Of a DNA stretch of 64,000 bases, positions 10,101 through 16,438 are shown piece by piece; position 1 is the stretch's first letter, and every line of letters starts with the position of its first letter. The DNA is from Scardovia wiggsiae F0424. Its GTDB lineage: Bacteria > Actinomycetota > Actinomycetes > Actinomycetales > Bifidobacteriaceae. The DNA is taken from the NCBI RefSeq assembly GCF_000269605.1, contig NZ_AKCI01000001.1:1302001-1366000 (forward strand), in the 5' to 3' direction. The notes under the pieces were generated by a model, which saw nothing but the letters and a program-made list of their open reading frames with translations, made no database searches and was not told where the DNA came from. The position numbers and the translations under genes are program-made.

Positions 10101-10198
10101 GCAAGCGATGGATCCGGGCCGTCCTGGCCCCAATCCCCTTTGCGCATCTCCCCTTCAGTAGCCTGTGGAGCATTGGTGCTGTTGAGCGTACCCGACAT
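7154..10198 (-). CDS. P-type cation-transporting ATPase (P2A, calcium-type)
   Basis: A full-length P2-type pump of 1014 residues. In order: an N-terminal cation_ATPase_N domain (about 30-100), TGES actuator motif (SLTGESLP, about 206-212), PEGL in membrane helix 4 (328-331, typical of Ca2+-type pumps), the phosphorylated Asp in DKTGTLT (about 370-376), KGAPD in the nucleotide domain, the hinge TGDGVNDAPAVK, and the C-terminal six-helix bundle with WINLLTDAAPALAMG. It probably exports Ca2+ or related cations. The second of two tandem ATGs (10198) is chosen because AGGAG is five bases before it but only two before 10201. Confidence 0.95.
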   Translation of the reverse strand: MSGTLNSTNAPQATEGEMRKGDWGQDGPDPSLASAEAVEKELNTDMRQGLSSAEAARRLEKFGKNELESAPKDPAWKKFLQQFQDPLVYLLLAATVISFIAWAVEKSTSPQAAESAPFDCIVIVLILIINAILGYVQEARAEQSVEALAKMTAPQSAVLRDGRVITVSTTDIVPGDVLVLGEGDTVSADGRLFAAASLRVAEASLTGESLPIAKDPATLKTAKALGDRANMVFNGTSVTQGTGRAIVTNTGMRTQVGKIADMLSKTEEDATPLQKEMDKVTKMLGIAVIAIAVIVVLALWLTEGFHSGKDIIDSLLLAVSLAVAAVPEGLAAIMTVVLASGVQRMAKHHAIVKKLSSVETLGSASVICSDKTGTLTRNEMTVQTVVTPSGEAALTGSGYTPVGHLAAADGSQIEEGSDLHHEIITALADGALANNADLRRVGNMGNGTRDGKVEGRKSGDEWEIIGDPTEAAMIVAARKVRALDRFQGYERVGEIPFTSERKMQTVIFRDKSNNNELSALAKGAPDVLLAHCTQILVGSAVRRLTEGDRQDILADVERLSLQAYRTLGQAYRPLHVRALGDVEGVRTDASGNVPDISLQADIIEQGYIWTGMVGIIDPPRTEVAGSIAEAHRAGIRTIMITGDHPLTATRIATDLGVIPKEGAHALTGGQLDAMDTAEFDKAVNEVSVYARVSPEHKLRIVKSLQKQGNIAAMTGDGVNDAPAVKTADIGVAMGITGTEVTKESAKMILADDNFATIVAAVREGRVIFDNIRKFLRYLLSSNVGEVFTVFFGVIFAGFLGITSGDSSGVVVPLLATQLLWINLLTDAAPALAMGVDVQTDDVMSRRPRKTTERVIDAAMWGNIAFIGIVMAAVTLIGMDLYLPGGLFTDTPALAAAAGHSHDQQMVMARTMGFTILVFAQLFNALASRSAVKSAFSGMFTNRWLWGAIALSIVLQLAVIYIPVLNTAFGTTPLHWHQWFEAIALAACVLAASELYKLAVRVFSKNFSKKGQVLL

Positions 10199-10391
10199 CA
10201 TTTCTCCTGATTATGCCGCGGAGTAGTCAGCATACGGAGCCGCCGCATGCTGCGCGGATATGGATAACGTAATTGCCAATCTTATATAATTGCGTTGACT
10301 GCTGCAGCAGCACCAACAGCTCAGTTTTCCGGCTTTTCACAGCTGTTCCCCAGCTGTCGGTCTGTTTCCTGATATGTAGCCGGTATATTGT

Positions 10392-10397
10392 TACAAT
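10392..10397 (+). promoter_or_regulatory. Candidate -10 box (TACAAT) for the CPBP protease gene
   Basis: TACAAT lies 23 bases before the ATG at 10421, leaving a short leader containing GAGGAA as ribosome-binding site. No good -35 was seen. A 12-bp perfect palindrome, CTGCTGCAGCAG at 10299-10310, lies in the same divergent spacer. Confidence 0.4.
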
Positions 10398-10420
10398 ACA
10401 AAGAAGAAAAGAGGAACGTT

Positions 10421-12190
10421 ATGACACAGATGCACCCACAATCCCATATACCGCAGGAAAATCCGCAGCAGGAACGCGATGGTGAAACCGGCAAAACACT
10501 GCCGGCGTATATCCGGCAGGGGCAGCACCTGCCGCCGTCAGAACAGCAGGGCTCAGCCTGGTATCAGCCGGCACCGCAGGCCGGGCAGGGGAGGCAGTCA
10601 GCGCCTGCAGCCGCACCACAGGCACAGTACAGTCAGTATTCCGGCCAATCCGCGGCACCGCAGGCTGATGAATCGCAGACGCCTTCTGCGGGTTACGTGC
10701 CGCAGACAGGGCAGCGGACGTTCGCTGCGGGCTACACTGCCGTCCAGCCGCAGCAGGCCCCTCAGCCGCAGGCCCAGGAGCACCACGGGATGCAGGCGCA
10801 ATCGGCACCTTCCCCCTACCAGGCTCCGCCATCCCCGTATCAGACAGCTTCTGCCCCTGCGGTCGGCGCTGCTTTCCAGCCGGCACCGCAGGCAGCCCGG
10901 GGTTTAACCCCGCCATTTGCGCAAAAGCCTGATAAGAACCGCCTCCCACGTGATTTCGGATTCTTCCACTTTACCGATGCGGTCAGTTATCTCCGCGAAA
11001 TAGCGGGATACCAATGGTGGCGCCCCCTTTTCACACTCCTTATCGTACTCGGATGGATAGGGGTGTTTGAGCTTGCCGCCGTACTTACGCTGCGCAGCAT
11101 CATAAGGGAGCTGGTATACGGCGGCGCGATCCGTTACCTGGCAGCCATGGAAGGATCTGTCCCCCTGTGGCTCTACATACTTATCAACTTCGGGGTGACG
11201 GCTGTTATTTTCCTGCCGCCGACCCTTATCGGGACTGTTATGGCTGACGGAAGGCCTGTCAGCACGCTTACCAGCCGTTACGGCAAAATGCGGTGGAAAA
11301 CACTTGCATGGTGCACAGGCGTTGCATTCTTCTGGGCGTTCCTCATCATACTTCTCCCGAAGATAATAGCAGGCCCTGATTTCCTCATTTCCAGGCTTGA
11401 TACCAGCGGTTTTCTTGTCAACTTCATTGTCGTGATAACCGTTATCCCCGTGCAATGCGCTGCCGAAGAATACCTGTTCCGCGGCGTTGTCCTCCAGGCT
11501 TTCGGGCGCTGGATACCCCCGCGTTACGTCCTTACCGCACCTGTTATCCCGGCAGTGATATTTGCTTCACTGCATACCCAGTATGGGTTCTGGGGAAAGT
11601 TTGTAGTCTTCATTATGGGGTTATGCACAGGTTACCTGGTGCTGTTCACGGGCGGCCTGGAAGCCGGCATAGCAATACATACCGCTAATAACTGCACTAT
11701 CGGCCTCGCACTCATTCTGGGCCTCACCAACCGCAGCGGGAGCGGAGCGCTGAGCGAACCCGTAAGTATAACCTTGGATATCCTTATGGAGGTACTTTTC
11801 TTTGTGACTGTCCTTGCCCTTGGGCACCGTTTCAAGTGGTTCGCCGGCACCCCGGTGCCTCCCTACGCTATGCGCAATTTCAAGAAGCCTGTACGGCCAG
11901 CCTTCATAGGCGGGCAGGTGCCGTATCCCCCTCAGCAGACGCTGTGGCAGGGGCAGCAGTCCGGTATGCAGCCTCAGCCCGCATATGCGTATCCATCTGC
12001 ACCGTTTGCACCATTTGCAGCGAACGCGCCGGCCCAGTACGGCTATCCGGATGCCAGCCAGAACCAGAGGGCAGGGGTACCGGCAGGTACAGGAGGCACG
12101 GCAGGGCCATCGTCGGCACCGTACCAGCCATATCAGCCGCAGCAGCCGTCCCCATCACCGGCACCGCGGCCCTATTATCCGCAACAATAA
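10421..12190 (+). CDS. CPBP-family intramembrane metalloprotease with low-complexity tails
   Basis: About 589 residues. Residues 1-170 are Gln/Pro/Ala/Tyr-rich and probably disordered. A polytopic core follows (about 195-480) with the CPBP (CAAX prenyl protease-like) motifs: AAEEYLFRGVV (Glu-Glu and Arg, near 345), FASLHTQYG (first metal His) and HTANNCTIG (second His and Asn). The C-terminal 110 residues are again Pro/Gln/Tyr-rich. Such proteins cleave within membranes or act in peptide immunity; no bacteriocin gene is adjacent, so the role is unknown. The ATG at 10421 has GAGGAAC just upstream, unlike the earlier TTG at 10388. Confidence 0.88.
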   Translation: MTQMHPQSHIPQENPQQERDGETGKTLPAYIRQGQHLPPSEQQGSAWYQPAPQAGQGRQSAPAAAPQAQYSQYSGQSAAPQADESQTPSAGYVPQTGQRTFAAGYTAVQPQQAPQPQAQEHHGMQAQSAPSPYQAPPSPYQTASAPAVGAAFQPAPQAARGLTPPFAQKPDKNRLPRDFGFFHFTDAVSYLREIAGYQWWRPLFTLLIVLGWIGVFELAAVLTLRSIIRELVYGGAIRYLAAMEGSVPLWLYILINFGVTAVIFLPPTLIGTVMADGRPVSTLTSRYGKMRWKTLAWCTGVAFFWAFLIILLPKIIAGPDFLISRLDTSGFLVNFIVVITVIPVQCAAEEYLFRGVVLQAFGRWIPPRYVLTAPVIPAVIFASLHTQYGFWGKFVVFIMGLCTGYLVLFTGGLEAGIAIHTANNCTIGLALILGLTNRSGSGALSEPVSITLDILMEVLFFVTVLALGHRFKWFAGTPVPPYAMRNFKKPVRPAFIGGQVPYPPQQTLWQGQQSGMQPQPAYAYPSAPFAPFAANAPAQYGYPDASQNQRAGVPAGTGGTAGPSSAPYQPYQPQQPSPSPAPRPYYPQQ

Positions 12191-12198
12191 CTGATAAC

Positions 12199-12235
12199 GT
12201 CCGGGCAGATCCACACAGCCAGGGCCTGCCCGGAC
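12199..12235 (+). terminator. Stem-loop after the CPBP gene
   Basis: GTCCGGGCAG and CTGCCCGGAC form a perfect ten-base-pair stem around a 17-base loop, starting nine bases after the stop codon. There is no clear U-tract, so it may be a weak terminator or a 3'-end stabiliser. Confidence 0.5.
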
Positions 12236-12410
12236 AGCCGTTTGAAAGGCTCCATAAAGTGCTCCCTATTATTTAACGAAGTCATACAGGATCACATTAC
12301 AGGGTCCGCAATCCTCACAGAGCCTGTATGCCCTGACCGCGGTGTGCCGGACAAACGCCTGGCCGGCAGCAGCGGTTTCCCCTGCCCCCGCCCGGGTTGC
12401 TACGTCCGGG

Positions 12411-12416
12411 TATTAT
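12411..12416 (+). promoter_or_regulatory. Candidate leaderless -10 element (TATTAT) for rlmB
   Basis: TATTAT ends eight bases before the rlmB ATG, in an otherwise GC-rich stretch, and no ribosome-binding site lies between them. This is the pattern of a leaderless actinobacterial promoter. Confidence 0.45.
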
Positions 12417-12424
12417 AAACAGTT

Positions 12425-13411
12425 ATGGTTTCAAAAAAAGGCCCTGCTAAAGGTTCGGGCGGCAAACACCGCAGCAAGCTTCGCGGGCATGGCCCCACTC
12501 CGAAGGCTGAAGATCGCGTATATCACAAGGCGTACCGTGAGAAGAAAGCGGCTGAACGCAGGAAAATTTCTGACCCCCGCCTTGCTGCCCGCCGGCGTGT
12601 GGCAAAGTTTGTATCTGACTCTGACGAGCTGGTCATCGGCAGGAATTCGGCGCTGGAAGCGCTGCGCGCGCATGTGCCGTCTACAGTGCTCTACATACTG
12701 AACCGTATTGAGCATGATGGCCGTACCCGCGAAATAATACGCCTTGCAGGGCTTGAAGGCTTGAAAATACTGGAAGCTGACCGGTTCGAGATGGACCGGA
12801 TAGCACACACAGGGAACCATCAGGGTGTAATCGTCAAGGCTGCCCCTTACCGGTACCATTCGCTTCTGGAGCTTGCAGACCGCGCAGAAACGAAGGCGCG
12901 TGCCATGGAATCCGCCCCTGCAGGTACGCGTGCCCTGGCACGTCCGCTGTTCATTGCCCTTGACGGCGTTACTGACCCTCAGAACCTGGGGGCGGTTATC
13001 CGTTCCGCCGCCGCATTCGGCGCAAACGGTGTCATCCTTCCGGAGCGCCGGAGTGCTTCTGTGACTGCTGCTGCGTGGAAAGTGTCTGCCGGTGCTGCTG
13101 CGCACCTGCCCGTTGCGCGCGTAGTTAATCTGACTAAGGCGATCGAAAGCCTTAAAGAGCGGGGATACTATGCTATAGGCCTTGATGGCGGCGGAACGGC
13201 CCAGGTGGGAGGCAGCGGTTTTGAGACAGACCCTCTGATCGTTGTTTTGGGTTCAGAAGGCAAGGGGATCAGCAGGCTTGTCCGCGAACAGTGCGATGCT
13301 GTCGTGTCTATCCCCATGACTGCTATGGTGGAATCCCTTAACGCTTCTGTTGCGGCGGGTATCGCCCTTTACTGCGTACATGCTGCCCGCAGGACTGCTG
13401 AAGAGGGGTAG
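12425..13411 (+). CDS. rlmB: 23S rRNA 2'-O-methyltransferase, RlmB/TrmH (SpoU) family
   Basis: A 328-residue SPOUT methyltransferase, probably acting on G2251 of 23S rRNA. A basic N-terminal extension (1-60) precedes the substrate-binding domain (NSALEALRA, about 75-150) and the knotted SAM-binding domain with its three motifs: DGVTDPQNLGAVIRSAAAFG (about 180-200), VVLGSEGKGISRLV (near 275) and SIPMTAMVESLNASVAAGIA (near 298). The rRNA target follows from the family and is not proven. It converges on the DUF4032 gene. Confidence 0.93.
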   Translation: MVSKKGPAKGSGGKHRSKLRGHGPTPKAEDRVYHKAYREKKAAERRKISDPRLAARRRVAKFVSDSDELVIGRNSALEALRAHVPSTVLYILNRIEHDGRTREIIRLAGLEGLKILEADRFEMDRIAHTGNHQGVIVKAAPYRYHSLLELADRAETKARAMESAPAGTRALARPLFIALDGVTDPQNLGAVIRSAAAFGANGVILPERRSASVTAAAWKVSAGAAAHLPVARVVNLTKAIESLKERGYYAIGLDGGGTAQVGGSGFETDPLIVVLGSEGKGISRLVREQCDAVVSIPMTAMVESLNASVAAGIALYCVHAARRTAEEG

Positions 13412-13455
13412 CCGGATCCGGGGAAGCGGATGCCCGGTTACCCGCCGCTGCCCAG

Positions 13456-14919
13456 TTATCCTGCTGCCCACACGGCGGCATCAGGATCATCTTCCGGATC
13501 GTAGGGCCGCCCCTCCGTCCCTCCGGCATGCGCAGGGTCATCAGCGTCATAACTCTCACGGTCATCAACGACCCCTGAATCCTGTTCTTCAACAATGGCT
13601 TTCATAACCTGGGTATCTATCTTGTAATCGGGGAGATACTCTTCAATATAGCTCTGCACCGCGGCGCCCATCGGGACGTCGTGCCCTGCCGCTTCAGCCA
13701 GATACCAGCGGTGGGTAAGCACTTCATGGAAGAACTGGGCGGGTTCGATCTGATTGTGGTATTCAGGCGGGATCATGCGCACGGTCGGTTCGAAGACTTC
13801 CCGCATCCAGTCTGTTGCCACGATCTCCAGAGGCTCATCCTGCCGCCATGTGGATGCGCGGTACGCATCCAGATCGTTGAGCAGGCGGCGGGCCTGGTTC
13901 TCCTGCACGTCCAGCCCGGTAAGGCGCAGCAGCTTGCGCGACGCATACCCTGCGTCCACGACCTGCGGCCGTACATGGATATGCGCCCCGTCTTCATCCG
14001 TATTGACAGCAAGCTCATCGACGTAAAAGCCAAGCTCATTAAGCTCATTGACACGCTTTTCGATTTTCCACATCTCGTCAGGCGTAAATGTATCTGTCCC
14101 TGTCAATGCTTCCCACAGTGAATGGTAGCGGTCTGCCAGGCGGTTGCCGACTTCGACCTCATCCACTTCGCTGGGAAGCAGCGCACCTGCCTGCAGATCC
14201 ATCAGTTCACCGATGATGTTGGTCCGCGCCAGATCAATATCATATTCACGCTGACCGTCGCTCAGGTTGGCATATAATGCGCCGGTCTCCGCATCTACAA
14301 GCACGGCAGTAAAGGAATCGGCATCGCGCAGGAAAAGGACGTTCGACAGCGACACGTCCCCCCAGTAGAACCCCTGCAAATGCAGCCTGACCATAAGCAC
14401 CGCCAGGGCATCGATAAGGCGCTCCGCCGTATCTTCGCGGATATTGCGCGCAAACAGTGCGCGGTACGGCAGGGAGAACTTCAGCTGCTCAGTCACGAGG
14501 ATCGATTCAAGCGAGTCCCCCTGAGGGTCATGCCTGCCGGAAACTACGGCAACAGGTTTGACTGCCGGAAGATCAAGCTTTTCAAGGCTTCGAAGGAGTT
14601 CATACTCCCTTTCCGCAACATGCATGTTGATCTCTTTCATTGCCATAATGGAATCGCCAACACGCACGAACCGCACGACATGCCTGGAGATACCGCGCGG
14701 CAGGTTGACCAGGAGGTCTTCGGGCCATTTGGCGAGGGGAAGGTACCACGGCAGGGTGAACATACGCGGGTTCGATGTTGCTGCAGTGATTGTCAGAGCT
14801 TTAGGTTCTGCCGACGGTACGGCTTCCCCTTTCGGCGGCGCATCAACGAGTGCTCCGCTTGCCTTCACAGACGTAGCATTCCTTAAACGGGGATCCAGTG
14901 AGCTGTCCATATATACCAT
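13456..14919 (-). CDS. DUF4032 domain protein (kinase-like fold N-terminal half)
   Basis: A cytoplasmic protein of 487 residues. The first half has features of a lipopolysaccharide-kinase-like fold: LEKLDLPAVKPVAVV, LMVRLHLQGFYWGDVSLSNVLFL (catalytic-loop-like GDVSLSN) and LVDAETGAL (metal-binding-like Asp). The second half, about 240-440, matches the DUF4032 pattern (MREVFEPTVRMIPP, FHEVLTHRWYLAE). The C-terminal 50 residues are acidic. Such proteins are common in actinobacteria, and no substrate is established. The GTG/ATG choice is uncertain: ATG at 14919 has AGG four bases upstream, while an ATG at 14910 is also possible. Confidence 0.82.
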   Translation of the reverse strand: MVYMDSSLDPRLRNATSVKASGALVDAPPKGEAVPSAEPKALTITAATSNPRMFTLPWYLPLAKWPEDLLVNLPRGISRHVVRFVRVGDSIMAMKEINMHVAEREYELLRSLEKLDLPAVKPVAVVSGRHDPQGDSLESILVTEQLKFSLPYRALFARNIREDTAERLIDALAVLMVRLHLQGFYWGDVSLSNVLFLRDADSFTAVLVDAETGALYANLSDGQREYDIDLARTNIIGELMDLQAGALLPSEVDEVEVGNRLADRYHSLWEALTGTDTFTPDEMWKIEKRVNELNELGFYVDELAVNTDEDGAHIHVRPQVVDAGYASRKLLRLTGLDVQENQARRLLNDLDAYRASTWRQDEPLEIVATDWMREVFEPTVRMIPPEYHNQIEPAQFFHEVLTHRWYLAEAAGHDVPMGAAVQSYIEEYLPDYKIDTQVMKAIVEEQDSGVVDDRESYDADDPAHAGGTEGRPYDPEDDPDAAVWAAG

Positions 14920-14957
14920 GCTACCTGCCCTCTGCCCTATAACACTCGCGGCGCATC

Positions 14958-14988
14958 AAAAAGCCCCGGCTGGCAAAGCCAGCCAGGG
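14958..14988 (-). terminator. Rho-independent terminator after the UgpC/MsmK gene
   Basis: On the minus strand an 11-bp stem (GGCTGGC/GCCAGCC core, extended by a G-U pair and three G-C pairs) with a TTT loop is followed by CTTTTT. It lies about 40 bases past the stop codon of the ABC ATPase gene. Confidence 0.85.
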
Positions 14989-15029
14989 TGATAGTAATAA
15001 ATAATATCCGATCAGGGACAGTCCTGAAA

Positions 15030-16157
15030 CTAGTTCAGACGCATCTCAGTTGCAGGAGAGAACAGATGCATCTTCGTCGGGTCAATATGGATACGTACAG
15101 TATCACCAACCTTCGGAAGCTGGCGCGGGTTCACGCGAACAGTTGTCATCTTGTTCTGGTCAGACATCATCGTATCCTGCGATGAATCACTGTCACCGGT
15201 CACAATGTTACCGTAAATGTAACCATCCGAGCCAAGATCTTCAACATTGAGAACATCAAGCTTGAATGCATCCGGATCAGCATCGGAAGCAAGGGAAGCA
15301 TCCTCCGGACGGAACCCGAGGACAATCTTGCCGCCGTCTTCTGCAGTGAGTTTATCAACAACTTCAGTTGGAAGCGTGATAGTATCATCACCGATCTTTG
15401 CCTTGCCGTCCACTACCGGATAAGTATTGATATTCATGGAAGGCGAACCGATAAATCCGGCAACGAACACATTCGCAGGACGGTCATACAGCTCAGTCGG
15501 TGCACCGACCTGCTGCAGGACGCCGAGCTTGATAACAGCAATACGGTCGCCCATCGTCAGGGCTTCTGTCTGATCGTGGGTCACATACAGTGTGGTGACT
15601 CCGAGCTGACGCTGCAATGCTGCGATCTGTGTACGTGTCTGGACGCGGAGCTTTGCATCCAGGTTTGACAAAGGCTCATCCATAAGGAATACCTTCGGCT
15701 TGCGGACGATTGCACGGCCCATAGCTACACGCTGGCGCTGGCCGCCGGACAGTGCCTTTGGCTTGCGGTCCAGATACTCGGTCAGATCGAGGATCTTAGC
15801 CGCCTCTTCCACGCGCTTGCGGATCTCAGCCTTAGGCGTACCGGCAATCTTCAGGGCGAAGCCCATATTGTCTGCAACAGTCATATGCGGATACAGTGCA
15901 TAGTTCTGGAAAACCATTGCAATATCACGGTCTTTTGGCTGCATATTGGTGACGTCGGTATCACCGATCATAATGCTGCCCTGATTGACTTCTTCCAGGC
16001 CGGCAAGCATACGAAGCGTTGTAGACTTACCGCATCCAGATGGACCAACGAGGACGAGGAACTCGCCATCCTTAATTTCCATGTTCAGGTCATCGACTGA
16101 TGGCTCTGTGTTGCCCGGATAGATTCGGGTGACATGATCGAATTTTACTTCTGCCAT
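15030..16157 (-). CDS. ugpC: Sugar ABC transporter ATPase, UgpC/MsmK type
   Basis: The 375-residue ATPase subunit of CUT1 carbohydrate importers. Walker A GPSGCGKSTTLRMLAG (38-53), signature LSGGQRQRVAMGRA (about 134), Walker B VFLMDEPLSNLDAK, switch His in YVTHDQTEALTMGDR, and a C-terminal regulatory/TOBE region (about 240-375) are all present. No permease or binding-protein gene adjoins it. In related Gram-positives a single such ATPase serves several sugar importers, and the isolated location here suggests that role. It is transcribed alone, with AAAGGAAAG before the ATG, a palindrome upstream (16171) and a strong terminator downstream. Confidence 0.94.
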   Translation of the reverse strand: MAEVKFDHVTRIYPGNTEPSVDDLNMEIKDGEFLVLVGPSGCGKSTTLRMLAGLEEVNQGSIMIGDTDVTNMQPKDRDIAMVFQNYALYPHMTVADNMGFALKIAGTPKAEIRKRVEEAAKILDLTEYLDRKPKALSGGQRQRVAMGRAIVRKPKVFLMDEPLSNLDAKLRVQTRTQIAALQRQLGVTTLYVTHDQTEALTMGDRIAVIKLGVLQQVGAPTELYDRPANVFVAGFIGSPSMNINTYPVVDGKAKIGDDTITLPTEVVDKLTAEDGGKIVLGFRPEDASLASDADPDAFKLDVLNVEDLGSDGYIYGNIVTGDSDSSQDTMMSDQNKMTTVRVNPRQLPKVGDTVRIHIDPTKMHLFSPATEMRLN

Positions 16158-16170
16158 AACTTTCCTTTCA

Positions 16171-16188
16171 TAGGCAGGTACGTGCCTA
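16171..16188. promoter_or_regulatory. Palindrome upstream of ugpC (candidate operator)
   Basis: TAGGCA-GGTACG-TGCCTA is an 18-bp inverted repeat with six-base perfect arms and a palindromic GTAC centre, placed 14 bases upstream of the ugpC start. Its size and position suit a repressor such as a LacI-family protein. The cognate regulator is unknown. Confidence 0.45.
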
Positions 16189-16423
16189 ACGATCCGTTGT
16201 GAGAGGTTTCTTTTTACTTGTCAGGCCTTGGCATACCCGTCCTGTCGTCGGAGCACGCCGATGGTCCGATGGTTCTCGAAAGTAACTCTTCCTTGAGCCA
16301 TGTGTTAACTCTACACGATAGTACAGATAATTACAAATATGCAAACATGGCGGGGATACCGGACCGGAGAGGATTGGGTGCCTCCGCAGCCCGGGCAGGG
16401 GCGGGCCGGTCAGATGTGAAGCC

Positions 16424-16429
16424 TAGAAT
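16424..16429 (+). promoter_or_regulatory. Candidate leaderless -10 element (TAGAAT) for the Ser/Thr kinase gene
   Basis: TAGAAT ends nine bases before the ATG at 16439, without an intervening ribosome-binding site. The flanking sequence GAATAGAACCATTATG resembles the first bases of this window before the MATE gene (GAATAGTACCGTTATG). Confidence 0.4.
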
Positions 16430-16438
16430 AGAACCATT

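Noticed and set aside
10299-10310. CTGCTGCAGCAG palindrome upstream of the CPBP gene as an operator
   Set aside because: It is a simple CTG/CAG-type palindrome, a sequence common in this genome's codon usage, with no second copy nearby.
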